Positions 12,501 through 26,974 are shown, numbered from the stretch's first letter. The stretch: DNA of 64,000 nt from Antennarius striatus (GCF_040054535.1 NC_090785.1:13243501-13307500), one strand, 5' to 3'. A program made the numbers and translations. The notes: generated by a model from the letters alone, not told the origin.

Positions 12501-15500
12501 GATGATCTACCCATCTCCTGGTTTGAGAAGGAATTTAATTCAATACATTAAAAGTTTATTTCTTCACAAAACAGAAACCTAATGAATTGACATGTATGAG
12601 TCCAGTCAGAAACAGGCTGTCTTCGTTTTGAGTAAAGGACTGATAGAGAGCTGTAGCAACAATCCCATAAAGCCCAACATAAGCAGAACCAAACAAACTT
12701 GTAGTGGACATGTGGAATGTATGACGTATACATCCATCCTCAGCATTTCCCTTTCTGTTACTAAATTAAGGCACAAAGATAAAATTTGACCTTTGGGATT
12801 TCAGATGTCATAATTTCATCATGGCCTCCTAATGGCCCATTGTATTCAAAATTTTCAAAATGCACAAACGTCTGAGTTATAGCCAAAAACATGTTTTGAG
12901 AGGTCACACTGACTTCTTCATTTGACCTCAAAAATCAGTTCCTACCTGTGTCTGAGTTTAAATCATTCATTTTACATTTTGTATTTCTGTCATGTCTATC
13001 TGTGTGTGTTTCAGTTCAATAGTTACATGAAATAAAAACTTAGCCAAACCAAAGTCTAAATTACATTCCAGGCCAAAATATCTGTGTTCTTTCAAATAGT
13101 TTAGGGTAAAACATTCATTCATTTCCCATCACTCAATAAATTCACTCAAACTTTTTTCACTTTACTTGGACATTTTTGCCAGGCAGGTGTAGTTACCTTC
13201 AAAAGCTACTCCTCTAGTGCACCACTGCAGGAAATGGCTGTATGATATTGTTTTGGATGCATACTGAGATATGATTACGATAATGTAATCAAGTTGCCTA
13301 TCACAAATAATTTTGTCTACTTCTCTGTCATCTCTTTCAATTGCTCTTAAATTATCTACCAGACCAGATTTGACCAGCAGTCTTTGCTCCAATGCATGTG
13401 TCCTAAGTGGATTTTTAAAGTAGAATAGAACGGATGGATGTTTGTTGGACAGAGGTATAATAATTCATACTTTCTACTTCATTGTCTCACCTGACAGACA
13501 TTCTCCTTGAACGTTGTAGCTCCTATTTTCGGTTTTACATCCACCATAGAAGAAAGACTGTCGCTTGACTCAACAGAGTTTTCCTACAGAGTAAAACAGG
13601 GGGATGCTGTTACAATCACGGAAGAACGGTGATGGACTATTTTTGCAATGACCACTTTCTTTTTAGCTGAATAATTCTCTGTGCACACCTCAGGTTTCGG
13701 GGTTAGTGTTCCAGTGTGTATATTTTCTGTATCCACAGTGCTGCAGGCATCAAGGTCCTGCATGGGAGTCCTCGAGCCTGGGGGGCTCCGAGGTTGGTTT
13801 GCGGTGAGGTCCTCGCAGAGATCTCCATTTTCTGAGTTCTCGGGGGTAGAGGTAGAAGATGCGCAGGGTACCGTCTTCTCTTTCTTCAGACATCCATCCT
13901 ATGCAATGTGAGATTAGTTTGGTTTAAAGGTTAGGGTTATGGTTATGAGGATTAAGGTGCAAGAATGACCATTGTATAGAGACAAAGCAGTGGTACCTGA
14001 GTTTTCTTGACTAACACTTTTACCTCTGAAGTAACTCCACTGTATTGCTTTTGTTCCTATAAAACGAACAATAAAAATACATTTGACATTTCTATAACAC
14101 AGATCTTTTTAAAAACACTGGTAAGTACAAACATACCTTCTTCTTTGTAGAAGCAACAGACACTTCTTCAATGGTGCATTCCAGAACTTTGTGCGACAGC
14201 TTCCTCGGCCTCTTTCTTTCTTGGGATACTAACCCTTTGTCTTAAGTAAGAATGACCCAACACATCAGACACACATTTCAAATAAAATGTCAGAATTAAA
14301 AGTTTTTTATATTCAATCCAGTAACCTCTGTGACATTACAAGATAGAATAACACATTTCATAACAGACCAAGTATTATAGGTAAAAGACAAAATTGATTA
14401 CCTGACGTAGGAAGTAAATCAGTTGCTTCTGCTGCGTGTGTGTCGAGGACAGTTTGTGTTGTTGGTGAGGAACCTGAGGGCGCCAGGGGAAACGGTTCAT
14501 CCTGTGACGGACTCTGCAGCTCTGGACCCTCAGTGGGTTCTACAGACGACAAGGATGACGTGGAGGTGGAGGGAACTATTCCTGGTGTGCTGCGGAGATC
14601 CTGTAGTGCTGTCAACCCTGAATTTTGCTGCATAAACAAATGTGAAAGAAGACCCATTGGAGTGCATGAACTAAATAATGTTGTGTTATAACATGTTCCC
14701 AGCTACAATGGAATGGAAGAACAATTGGAATTAAAATTCTACAAACGATTTGATAAAAATCACTTAATTTTCATGAAGGATGATTTTACCAAGTCTTGTA
14801 AAACTACTGTACATGAATATTAGTTTTATGGCAACAGAGGGTGTTATCAGAAATACTGTATGTCTATAATTTTTTATAATATATTACAATGTAAGCTACT
14901 GCAAAAGGACTGTGGCAGAACGGATATCTGTGAAAGGTAACCCCTAATAAATTGGTTAGTGCTGTGATCTTTCATTTGCGTTTGAAAGAAAGTAAAATAC
15001 AAGCACATCTTACCACTTTGGAAGCTGCTAAGGTGTGTTTCTTTGATTTCTTTTTTGGAACAAATATTTGTTCAAAGTCCTCGGTTGACTCCAGAAGCCT
15101 TTTTGTTGGCTTTCGGAGGCGTTTCTTATCTGAGTTTCCTGTGTGAGTAGATTAAATACTTTTAGACATGAACATTCATTCATTTGGTAAACACGTATCC
15201 AAAGCAACCAACAAATATCTATGTGTGATCCAAGCAAAGGCAGATCAAAAAGGAGTCTTTGAGAACAAGTCCTACAAACAAAGCTAAACACAGGTATAGC
15301 AACTTCTCCTTTTTCCATCTCGTTGGACAAACTGAACAGCAGCAGTTCATGTCTTACCGGCGGCGTTGATCTCAGAGAAATACAGATCATTCTCTATGTG
15401 CCCCTCAATGTCCAGATCAAGATCGGGTGATGCCGTCACGGTGCACGACCCATTTATCTCGGTTGACAACTCCTTCATGAGTTCAGTCTTGCTCTCGGAA

Positions 15501-17452
15501 ACATCCTCCATCAACTGCCAGCGCTTCTTTGGAGCCACTGTGGATCCTGAGTTCCGACCGCGGTAGCTTGCCGAGGGACCAGCAGTGACAGGAGGACTGG
15601 ACAAAGCATAGGATACATCCGCGTGGCCACTAAAAAACTGCCTGCCATAAGCAAAATTGGACAGGTCGGAAGAAAAGCCAGGGAGACCTGGTTTCAGTTT
15701 GGCTGGTAGTCTTTGTTTTCTGCGCTGCTTGTCTGAGTTTGTCTGAGAGTTAACAGTAAAGTCTTCACAATAAAAGTCAGCTTTCACAGTAACTTTCGTC
15801 CTGTTCTTTGTTCTAACTCCTCTATTTTGGAATGTTGTGGACTTCCCTGACTTTGCATACTCTGTTTTAATCCTCTGAGTACAATCGTTGGTGTCTCCTG
15901 CAGTAGAAGTAGGGATGACAAGAGGTTCCTCCTTGATCAGGACAGAGGATCGTGGGACAGTCAGGGGTTTCCCTTCTTTTTCTCTGGTATCATGCATGTC
16001 TTTCAAAAGCATCAGAAAGGTACTGAATTTATAATTAGAATCAGGTCGAAATACTGTCGACTCAGCGTCACTGCTGTCCTCGTTCCCAAGAGATTTAAAT
16101 ACGAGTTCTTTGGGATCCTGGAAAGCGTCCACTGGAGACAGAGAAGAGGATGGGGACAACGATAATGTCTGAGGAACGTTTTCTGTCTTGATCTCAATGG
16201 GCTGCACAGTGGGCACACTAGACTTTTCAGACTGGGACTTGATCAGTGAGCCATTGTGAATTTGTTTCTTATCGGGCTTCCTCGCTCGCCTCTTTGGAGA
16301 GCTGAGATTACTGGAGGTCGACACATTACTGGGTGACTCCCAGTTCAGAGACGTTTCGGTTTGGACAGGTGCGTTCTCAGGTGTAACAGGAGACTTATCT
16401 ACATGGAACTCTGTTGAGTTGTGGCTTGTTGGCGGCGTGTCCATCACCTCTGCTTTCAGAGCTCTGGTCATCAGACGACTACTAGCAGGGAGGCTTTCAG
16501 AGTGCTTTTCACTTGATTTTGATGAGAGTTCTTTACAGCTGCCTGAACTCTGTTCAGTGTTTGTATTATTAGGAGTTCGCTCTTTTGTTAAAATGCTACT
16601 ATAACAATTGTCTGTATTACGGCTCACTATTTCAGTAAAGTTTATTTCATCTTTAGTTGAGCCCAGTTCGTCTCTGAATACGTCTACATCCTGTATCGGA
16701 GACACGGTTGTGCGTTTAGGCCGATGTAGCATCGGAACTGAATCCAGGTCTGCATAAGGTGAGTCCTTTGGCTCCTGTTTCAGTGCATGAGTTGTATTCT
16801 GTAACTGATCCAGCACATTCGTGATGGGAGAAGACTCCTTTGAGCCACTGACTATATGACCAAATATATCTGACAGGCATTTCTTTTTCTTCTTAAAAGC
16901 TTTGCTCCTACTGCACTGAAGTGAAGCAGAGCTTATGATGTGACGAGATTCATTTCCATTGAGCGTCAAATTGGGTGATGGGGGTCGACCGGGGTCCACA
17001 GGGACAGAGGGGGCCTCCTGGAGCTGTTCAGTTGGGAGTGGGCTGGGCATACTCTCCTTTCCATTGACAGGAACTGAGAGCGTACTTTCAGTTTTCCTCT
17101 GCTGATTCGGGAGCAGACACTCAGCCTCTGCCACACTGACTTTCCACGCAGTCAGTAAACTTCTGGGTATCTAAGAGGTACAGACATAACAGTTAAAATT
17201 ACATTGACCCTAAGATTATAAGTTACTTTAAAATAATTTTACAAACCTACCGTATACTTGTAGTCTTTCTCCTTCTGCTTGCCCCTTCGTCTGAGCACTG
17301 GTAAATCTTCAAACTGATGGCCTCCTTCAAAAGAATGAATCGCATTCCCTGTGACCCAGGCACGCTCCACGATCTCCCCAATAGTCTCCAGGAAATACAT
17401 CCGACAAGGGCGGGGACTGGGAACTAAAACAGGATTTTCAACATATTAATTA

Positions 17453-17490
<38 letters not shown>

Positions 17491-18974
17491 ATTTGATATT
17501 AATTTGTCAAGTACAGGTTACAGGACATGACCTAATTTATCAATACATAGTGAAGTCACAGTCCCTCTCCTCCACCACCCTTCCTGACTGAAGCCCTACC
17601 TTTCATCTTAGTGTGGGTGCCCTGGTCTGGGTCACAGATGACATGACATGGCCACCAAGGGCGTCTGTTGAATTTAGCCCAAACCACATCCCCTTCTGCA
17701 TGTTTCACTGCAGGGAGAGACTTTTTCTTTGGGCTGTTGGACTGACCAGGAAAACAAAAAATTATTTAGTATTTAATGCAAATGATAGCAGCTCTGCATT
17801 TTACACAGTGGTAAATTAATCATTTTTCATGACAAAGCTGACAGTATTTGATAAAACATATGAAGACACAATATTCTCTATAGCATTGTTTCATTTTGCA
17901 CCCAAATCTCACTGTTCCAAATTCAGAATTTAGATTACTCAAACTTTCTTGTGTGTGAAGCAATAACTTTTTGAAGAAAAACAATAAAATTACGATGGCA
18001 AGAAGGTGTCCAGGTACAATGAATTTATACTCAGCTATCACCTTCATGCATGTGTTCATCTCTAAGGAGACACAAAACCAAGACAAACAAAGACACGAGC
18101 GAAGCCGTGGTTACACAAAGATGAGAAAGTATTCCAGACGTTTACGACTTACATTGGAGTTGGTCCCAGCTGGTGAAGTCAATCCATGATCAACAGTAGA
18201 GGCAAGTTCACCATCACTGTCTGATTCCTCGCCCAAACTCCAGCCGTCTTTCATAGTGATTTCTGGCAGCGCGCTGGGGCTTAGCGTGGGGTTGAGTTCA
18301 GATATAGTTTTCGACATCAGATTAAATACAGTAGGTTTGTATGTTCTCTTATCCACCCCTGAGCTGCATGACGTCTTATTGTCACTAACAGTTTGGTCCC
18401 GACTCAACTTTGGAAAGTGGCGAAAAGGTGTCAAAACATCGTTACTACCGTGCTCCCTTTCTCCACCTTCTTCCTTCATGTCACTGCTGTCAAACAGGGT
18501 GGACTCAAAATGCAGGTAGCCGTTGGGGATGGGAGAACAACTCTCCAAAAGGCCGGGGCTGTGAGGGGAGAAGCCGTTCCTGTTCAAGTCCCGGAGCGCA
18601 TCCAAAGGCCCCAACTCATCCTTGCCTGGAGAAGGTGGCAGCCGGACTGAAGGCGCCTCGAACTCATCATCGCTGATGGGGCTGGCACAGTGCAAGCGGT
18701 TTCTGGTGTGCGGGTTCCTGTCCAGGTCATGCCTGCTGACTGCAGCGTTAAGGTCCTGCAGCCTCTTCAGCGGGCTGTAGCAGTGGGATCGCTCCGGCTG
18801 CTTGAGGCTGGGGGGCGGCAGCTGCACACCTGGAGGCTGGTCTGACCCTTGCCTCACAATGCCACATTGGTTTCCATAGGAAGTGCTCACAAGGCCATGA
18901 AGGGCTCTTCCGTGGGGCTGGCCAGAGCCGAACACTGAGCCTAACCCAAAAGCCGGTCTGTATGACTGATTCAT
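6558..18974 (-). CDS. nsd1: Histone H3K36 methyltransferase NSD1
   Basis: Nuclear SET-domain enzyme that mono- and dimethylates H3K36. There are 22 coding exons (minus): 18153-18974, 17600-17741, 17251-17423, 15358-17170, 15014-15138, 14402-14627, 14137-14240, 13997-14056, 13689-13898, 13491-13583, 12326-12449, 12032-12229, 11146-11325, 10087-10243, 9787-9992, 9593-9705, 9228-9497, 9034-9150, 8781-8922, 8574-8680, 8274-8478 and 6558-7318. They total 6348 nt (2115 aa; human about 2696). Domain order: PWWP1 ([13 protein letters not shown]), PHD fingers from [15 protein letters not shown] onward, PWWP2 ([14 protein letters not shown]), AWS ([20 protein letters not shown]), SET ([16 protein letters not shown]), post-SET ([13 protein letters not shown]), and a final PHD/C5HCH ([20 protein letters not shown]). 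The last intron is GC-AG. The C-terminus is a strongly acidic tail instead of the long mammalian extension. Teleosts can carry nsd1a and nsd1b; I cannot tell which this is. Confidence 0.96.
7470..7966 (-). mobile_element. LINE 3' end (reverse transcriptase C-terminus), truncated
   Basis: In the last nsd1 intron. The minus strand encodes the C-terminal part of a non-LTR retrotransposon polyprotein. Visible blocks are [56 protein letters not shown] and [20 protein letters not shown]. It ends in a stop followed by a (GGAT)n-like tail at about 7470-7485. Upstream text to about 7966 ([18 protein letters not shown], then an in-frame TGA) continues the family pattern. It is 5'-truncated and dead. 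The clade was not resolved. Confidence 0.85.
12775..12965. repeat. Degraded interspersed repeat in nsd1 intron
   Basis: Text such as TTTTGACCTTTGGGATTTCA, CCAAAAACATGTTTTGAG, GGTCACACTGAC and TTTGACCTCAAAAATCAGTT resembles an old fish repeat rich in GGTCA/TGACCT words. It lies in the 1-kb intron before the first PHD exon. The call is by motif resemblance only. Confidence 0.3.
17458..17484. repeat. (CA)n microsatellite in nsd1 intron
   Basis: Uninterrupted CA dinucleotide run of about 13 units, in the intron between nsd1 exons 17251-17423 and 17600-17741. Confidence 0.95.
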
Positions 18975-19488
18975 GTTGTCACAGCTTTATCCTGGCAAAG
19001 AAAGAACACATCAGAGAAATGACATTTAAACCTCTCACAGTATTTCATGTCTACTGTTTAAAGTACAATGTCAAACAAATAAAGACTACCGGAATAACGA
19101 CTCCGACAGAAGCCTGTGAGAGAGAGAATGTTAGCCATGAGCAGGGCGCACACTCACTGATAAACCCTTTGCATGGCCTCCATAGTGGAGGCAGGTCGCA
19201 CAAACACACAACACTAGCTGCTGACACACACTTCATTCACACACCAGTCTGAATTAGCACAGCTCGGTCGCTTGATTGTGCGTCATGACGATCGCAGACA
19301 AGCACAGTCCAAAGAGGGGGATCGCTCCGGGTGTAGTGGAGGTGGTGACACCGAGCCATCACAGCAAACACACACAAACAAGCTACAGCCACACACACAC
19401 CGACTGAGGAAGCGACTAACAACTCACAATAAGGTTTGATCGCCAAGTTGACGAGTGGCCAACACGTGGAAAAACGCGACAAACTCAC

Positions 19489-19668
19489 CATCTGGAGGGG
19501 TGGTCACCGTGAATCCAACCGCGTTTGTTTTGGAAATGTGGCACACAGCGAGGATTTCTCCCGGTTTGTGAAAGCGGATCTGCACAATCCCAGCTGCAGC
19601 AGCCCGAGCAGTAGGCCTGAGCACAGCTCTCATTCTCTTCACTTCATCGCCTCATCAGCGGCGGCCCC
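19489..19668 (-). other. nsd1: nsd1 non-coding leader exon with upstream ORFs
   Basis: The exon is bounded by a strong acceptor (long T run then TTGTAG, at 19669) and a donor CCAGATG|GTGAGT. Splicing to the acceptor GCCAG|GATAAAGC at 18991 puts it just upstream of the nsd1 ATG. Three upstream ATGs are seen. The first at 19647 gives a two-codon ORF. The second at 19633 gives a 49-codon ORF that begins MRAVLRPTARAAAAGI and stops just after the junction. The third at the exon end (19491) gives MDKAVTT, whose TGA overlaps the main ATG as ATGA. This rests on predicted splicing. Confidence 0.6.
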
Positions 19669-20251
19669 CTACAAAAAAAAAAAAAACTGTCACCATAGAT
19701 AGAAAATATAAAAGAAATCTCCATTACGCAGCGGAGGAAGTGAGAGCGCTAGCGCCGGTCCCCTACCAGCTACTGCGGCTTATTTAAACCATTGTGCGTG
19801 TTGTCGAAGTGCCCCTGGTTATGTTAAAACAAGCCCAGACTGACTGTGTTGGTGAGCAGCAACCAATCGGCACCGCTACCCAACCCCCAGTCTGCAGAGG
19901 GCCGTGACACTCACCCTGCGAACAGACGCGCACACTTCCAAGCAAACACGCATTGGACGTGTGCGCGCACCGCGCATCCACGTGAACTTTTGATACATAA
20001 AACAAAAATATAGAATGAGACACAACTAGATTTAAAGTTGGTGTTGAAGGGGATGTGTCCAGTTTGTGCACGTCTGCTTCATTGTTTGGGGTTTTCTGTG
20101 CTGTGTGATTCTGGAGCGACGAGTGAGCAGAAATGATCACAAGGCGCAAACTGGCACACGGCCTCTCCGGTTAAAACCGTGCGCCATGTTGTCTCTGCAC
20201 CGAGTCATCTGACATGAGGAAACAGGCCGCTAAGCGCCCAGGAAAAGAAGA

Positions 20252-20273
20252 CACACACACACACACACACACA
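20252..20273. repeat. (CA)n microsatellite
   Basis: Pure CA run followed by an A-rich tract, upstream of nsd1. Confidence 0.9.
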
Positions 20274-20481
20274 AAAAAAAAACAACAACCCCGAGTCGAT
20301 GTTGTTATAAGCGTTTATAAAAACGGATCAGACTCCGACTGGAAACCTTGATTGTTCCTCCAGCTGATATAAACACACATACTGATTTGGTGCCCGTCTG
20401 CTGGATTATGTTGGTAAAGATACAAAAAGACGCAAACTAGGACACAAAGGGATTGCTGCAGTGGGACAGTCCCTGAAAATC

Positions 20482-20534
20482 ACACACACTCATTCACACA
20501 AGACACACACACACGCACACACACACACACACAA
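20482..20534. repeat. Interrupted (CA)n microsatellite
   Basis: Several CA blocks separated by single changes; the last block is the longest. Confidence 0.85.
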
Positions 20535-20800
20535 AGCCTTCCAGTCCAACACGGACACGACAGCAGAGGCGCACGACTCCACACAAAATCTATCGGGACC
20601 ATTTTGGAAAGAACGATCCGGCAGAAACAAAAGCTTGTCTGCCATCCAATTTTTGAGACATATTTACGCAACTAATTTCTATCTGGAATGGAATGTATTC
20701 ATAGTGTTAAACCCGTCCGGATCCATGCCCCCCCCCCCCCCGTGCGTCCACAGGAAGAATGACATTGAAATGGTTTTGTGAAAAACCAGATTTCTTTCTC

Positions 20801-21581
20801 TTTATTGTGGTTTCACATGCAGCACCAGATTTTCTTTCTACATATCACACAAAGCCTTTTTTTTTTCTGTATCATCGCTTTCGTCACCAAAAGCATTAAT
20901 TCAGAAGATCTTATCAAGTGAGGTTGGGGACAAAAATGTGCTGTTTGCAGTGCATGTCCAAAACCATATTCACAAAGTGCTGAAACAATAAACACCATGT
21001 TCAGAACAATTATGTACTAAGTGTTACTGGTTCAAGGTAATTAGCTGTTCCCATTTTAGACATATCAGGATAAGACCACGAGTAAAACAATGGAACAAAA
21101 AAAAACAAACAAACAGACTGATACAAAGCCATATGTTTTTGCTCAGAAAAATCTGGTTTGAAATGTTTGGTTTTAATAAAATGGAGGGTTTTTTTATAAA
21201 GGTAGAAAACATCACAAAATCCCAGTCATAGACGTACCGAATCTGAGTGGGACCAATCAAAATTCAGAGAAACAAAAGGCATAATAAGGTGGGGGAAAAA
21301 AGACCTCTCTACTGAGGACCCACACACTGTAATTACATTTGGTGGGACTGATTCATCTTCATGCATCTCTTCCAAACTGGTACGCGTATTTCAGTCAAAC
21401 ATGATCAGATAATGAAGATAAATGCCTGAAACTGTACAGATAAAATCTGTCAGGGAGATTATAAATGACCACTTTTTTTTATTCATTTCTTTTTTCAGAG
21501 ATTCAGGATGAAAGTTTTTTTCCAAGTATCATTTTGCTCATGCACTCATAATCTTTGTTCGAGCACGAGAGAACGTCAGCG
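20801..21581 (-). other. c5orf24-homologue 3' UTR with polyadenylation signal
   Basis: Minus-strand 3' UTR of about 780 nt. A canonical AATAAA (plus-strand TTTATT at 20801-20806) marks the likely end. The UTR is A/T rich with no ORF of note. Confidence 0.65.
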
Positions 21582-22700
<1,119 letters not shown>

Positions 22701-23511
22701 TCCAGGAAACGCAGCTTGTCAGTGGGGACGCAGGGGTTCGGTTCTAGTCCCTCAGTCCTGAACCAGACGAGCCAGGTTGTGTATTTAATCCAAGTCTTTA
22801 AAAACGTTCATAGAAGGCTTTCCTTCAACTATTTGCGCCATGTGCTTCCACATTTTTGAAGGCATATGTTCAAAGTGTAACAAATAACAGTACAATATTT
22901 AATGTTCTATTTACAACCTCAGGATCCTGCTGATATGGTTTTATCTGTCCTTTTAGCCTTTTACTAGTCATTGAAGCGTTTGCCTGCAGAAGAAACCAAC
23001 TCCTCAAATTCTTTGTGATCAATGAAGAATCTAATTTCTCTTCTTATGCAGGGTTTGATTGCAGTACCAATTTTTTTCTCTATTACAGAAGCATATATAC
23101 ACACACACAGGGACTATAGACATGCAATAAATGCATTGATGTGCAACTACATAGCAGTCTCCTGTGAGCCGCCTTGGAAGTTCAAGGGCTTTGGCGGTGC
23201 TCAGGAGGTGAACTGACACCGCTCTAACCTTGTTGCATTGTTCAGAATGGCATGTTTCCCTATTTTCCTATCTTGAGCATTTGCTTACTTGTTGGTAACT
23301 GTAAAGGAAATGTGCACACAATTGTCACAGCAGACAAGATAAACGAGACCACACCAGCATTTTGTCTTTTTTAATATTATCATCCACATGAACTGGAGCA
23401 CAGGTACTGGATTTCTGAAGCAACTTCAATGCTAGAACAAGAAAAATGTACATTTATCAGGAATTCCGAAGATGGGATCCTCCAATGTTTGGAAAATGAA
23501 GTCCACAGGAC
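22701..23511. other. Spacer and atp5po 3' UTR
   Basis: About 0.8 kb between the c5orf24 promoter and the atp5po stop. An ATTAAA-type signal on the minus strand near 23369 may end the atp5po transcript. A short (CA) tract is present near 23098. Nothing else is recognisable. Confidence 0.4.
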
Positions 23512-26465
23512 CTAAGTTTCCTTGATGAGCTTGGTGAGCTTCTGGATCTTTGTTTTGGTGGACATGTCCACATAATTGTCTCCAATACTGACAATCATGC
23601 CACCCAGAATTGAAGAATCCAACTATGGGGAAGACAATAAAAATTACAATGGACTCAATAGACACAATTACATTGCAGCTGCTGCTGAGTAAAATTCATT
23701 TCAGAGCAGTTTTTCCATTACCTTTATTTCAGTTAAGTCACAGCAATGACAAAATACACATTGGTGTGATTCTGGGTGTAATCCATTAAAACTCTACCTT
23801 TGTTTCCAGCTTGATAGTCTCACCCTTCTGAAGAAAGCCATTGAGGGCAACTTTAAGTTCAGCAAGATTTGCTTCATCCAAAGGCTGAAATAAACAAACA
23901 TTCCTTACTTGATCATGAAACATTAACAGACAAAAGGCTCTTATTAAACACTTATCGGTGAGTGAACTGTGTATGAGTGGTAACAACATCAGTGTAAGAT
24001 CTTCAACTAGAATCCTTGCATTGCATGTCAACAAGTTACCTGGGCAGTAGTGACAGAGCAGATGACTTCTCCACGATGTGCACTCATCATCTTACCAAAA
24101 GCATTGATAACGTCACCAGTTAAAGGGAGACGACCATTATCAGCCAAGGCGTCTGCAAAACAGTAGGATATGTTTGAAAGATATTCCCTTTGGACTGTTC
24201 CTGATTCACCAAACGACAGCATCGAGATGAGGAAACTTCAAAACATGAGAAAGCATTCAGCAAAATAAAGTGTTAGGGATTTAATTTGGTCAATAAAAAT
24301 GCAAGTTTCTCTCATATCACATGTAAAAACAAACTTAACATTTCTGTACAGCATGATCAATATTAAGGCAACATTATATGTCATTTCCTATAACCGTGTA
24401 TAATCTGGTGTTTGAATTAATCTTCAGTTTTAATCAGATTCACAGTTAAAAAAATCTGCAAGTGGAATCTAATTTACAAACAGTAAAATAATGAATACAT
24501 ATGAAGAAATAGAAAATAAAAATCAGTCCCAACACAGTATTGACCTAATCAATGCTGTATATTGATTAGGACTGTTTTCAAACCAGTACAGTATGTTTTG
24601 AGCAAGACACTTGGGTGCTGACAAATGGCTGACTGAAGAGCTTTATTGTTGAATACAACTGCTGCTTTAACTTAAAACCCTGGACAATATATTATCTTGC
24701 TCTGAAAAGCTTAGCAGCAAACTTGTCTACACCGTTTGTACTGTGGCCCCAAAAACTCTAGGCTAGATGTTCAAAAATCACCACGTACTTTCAGGGCCAT
24801 TACGGCTGTCTCCCAGCTAACCTTTCAGTACAGTAAGTACCAACACATGTTGTGGCCCTCAGGATGGGGATTAAAAGCTGAGACTTTGTGATTTTTCATC
24901 CATTTTCATTATTATTTTTATATGTTTTAAAATTGTTTTTACATTTTCTGTATACTGCTGGTGATCTTATTTTACAGCTATAGTGAAATGATTTGCCATG
25001 TGGTTCTGAAGAAGACATTATAAGAAAAAGTTTTTGTAATTTATAAAATCTTAAATCTCCTGTGACCTTTGAGGTATTACAGAAATTAATCTTTTTTATG
25101 CCAATAAAACATATAGTCAGACATAAATATTCAATGTGGTCATAATGACTGAACATTTGTAGTCAAGAATAAAAAATCTAAACATTCCATGTTTAAGTGA
25201 ATTTTTAAAACTACTGAAGACTGACGTTACATTACAATCTGTATAAATTTTTTTGTGCATGTTGGTTTTCCCAATGAAATGTAGGAAAGCTGCAGCATTT
25301 AAATCAGTCTGGATATTATCCCTTGTCTTCTTTGACAACTATAAAGTACGACAATTAGGTGCTTTGAGATTGCTTGAGCATCATCATCTTTTTAACATTC
25401 ATATTTTTCCATATATGTGAAAAAACAGGAAATACTTTGGATTGGTTCAAAAACCAGTTACCCAAAGACATTACACCAGTGCATACGCAACACACTTCGA
25501 TCTGACTTACGTCTACAAGATATAACTAAGATCAGTTAAAACAGAATTACAATACTGTATGTAGCTGCCTGGTTAACGACTTACTGATGAGGTTGATGAT
25601 CATGGGTGACACCTTAGCCTTTGATAGAGCGTCAGTGAATGTCTTCTGCTTGATGCTGCGCTTTACATGAGGATTCATAACAATGCTGGAAATCTTGGGG
25701 TCCTTAATAAGAGCCTGAAGAAGAAAGTGACATTAAGCAAAAGTCAACTTAGTTGATGTGTATCAGAAGAAAATGTACACTAATGCATTCCAACGGCACA
25801 GACTAGCCACGCTCCTAGTCATTAACACAATATTTTAATCACTTTGTGATGAGATGCCGTGGCATCCATTGACCTTTGTAATTCCCTGTAGTTTGGTGAT
25901 TGGAGTCAGACTTACATGAACTTTGCCCAGCTCCTGCTCCGTCTGGCTCAGTTTGTTCTGCTTGCTGGCAGCTGAGAACAGGGCAGTGGCGTAACGACCC
26001 TCCACTCCATAGACCTGGATGGGGGGCTGGAAAGACAGAAATAAATCACTGATACAACCTGACACGATCGGATATGCTTCGTGTAATCTGTGAGTCGCTT
26101 ACCCGGACGAGTTTTGTCGCAGGTCTGATCACAGACGTGCTGAACTGACGGACCTACAAGAATGAACACAATTGCATCTTCAGAACATGCAGAATATTTA
26201 ACCTGACCTGAAGAACTTCAGACACCTACTGCACCCTTTACGTTAGCGACAGCTAGCATACCGGCTAACACCCGAGCAGTCATTGAAGTACAAAGCCCCG
26301 TGTGAATGTTAAACATTTGGAGTTCCACTTTGTTACCCACAATTAATACATTACTTGATACAAGTTCAAGTCATAAAGCTTATCGACAGTACGAGTTAAA
26401 AAAATGATTAAAATCACCAAAATCATTGAATGTCTTACCTGCTGTCCTAGCATGAACGCTGCCAT
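23512..26465 (-). CDS. atp5po: ATP synthase peripheral stalk subunit OSCP
   Basis: OSCP joins the peripheral stalk to the top of F1 in mitochondrial ATP synthase and conferred the name oligomycin sensitivity. Seven coding exons are exact in phase: 26439-26465, 26103-26153, 25916-26026, 25585-25714, 24040-24152, 23798-23884 and 23512-23622 (630 nt, 209 aa; human 213). The N-terminus [20 protein letters not shown] is a typical mitochondrial presequence. Family blocks follow: [54 protein letters not shown] and the C-terminal [20 protein letters not shown]. The stop follows KLIKET. A 1.4-kb intron separates exons 4 and 5; I saw no gene in it. Confidence 0.97.
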
Positions 26466-26560
26466 TTTCTCCTCCAGCCGTCAGGGTGGTACAACCTACT
26501 GCGCATGTCCAGTTTAGAAGAAGGCGTGGTTATGGGAAATGTAGTCCTTTCATTTAGGAC
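26466..26560 (-). promoter_or_regulatory. atp5po: atp5po proximal promoter
   Basis: Short GC-richer region directly upstream of the ATG, with CTGCGCATGTCC, an NRF-1-like GCGCATG core, as expected for a nuclear gene for respiration. Assignment is by position and motif only. Confidence 0.4.
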
Positions 26561-26853
26561 TTCATACGTACAATTAGGACAAGGATGAATTTTGGCTGCA
26601 TTGATTTGCTTAATCGATACTTAGATTTTTGTTTGAACTGACCACCATCAGTGTGTCTTCTGACCTTTATGCCTTTGATAGACATTAATAAAAAATTGTA
26701 GGAATAGAAATTCCAATACAAACCATATTACACTGTGCTTATATCACCTTTTAATCAATCCAAATACCATTCACCTCACTTGATAGATATCACTGGGGGG
26801 AATATGTGTGTTATTTCTGAGGGTCGTAGGAAATTCTAGACGCATTAAAGTTT

Positions 26854-26893
26854 TGATGATGATGATGATGATGATGAAGATGATGATGACGAC

Positions 26894-26974
<81 letters not shown>
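26854..26974. repeat. (GAT)n-(AAT)n compound microsatellite
   Basis: A GAT run (about 26854-26890) passes directly into an AAT run of roughly 26 units. Both are trinucleotide and share phase. Confidence 0.95.

Larger units (their letters stand above)
19669..20790. promoter_or_regulatory. nsd1 upstream region, GC-rich, with simple repeats
   Basis: Spacer between the nsd1 leader exon and the 3' end of c5orf24. The part from about 19.7 to 20.2 kb has many CpGs and probably holds the nsd1 promoter. It contains a (CA)n run at 20252-20273, an interrupted (CA)n at 20482-20534 and a run of about 14 C at 20728-20741. No coding region is recognisable. Confidence 0.45.

Noticed and set aside
15028-15390. 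120-codon minus-strand ORF crossing an nsd1 intron
   Set aside because: It is exon sequence read in a wrong frame plus intron; the phased splice explains the region.
19424-19642. 72-codon ORF upstream of nsd1 as a protein gene
   Set aside because: It only opens with GTG and runs past a strong donor. From the first ATG and after splicing it is a 49-codon upstream ORF, so it is described as leader content instead.
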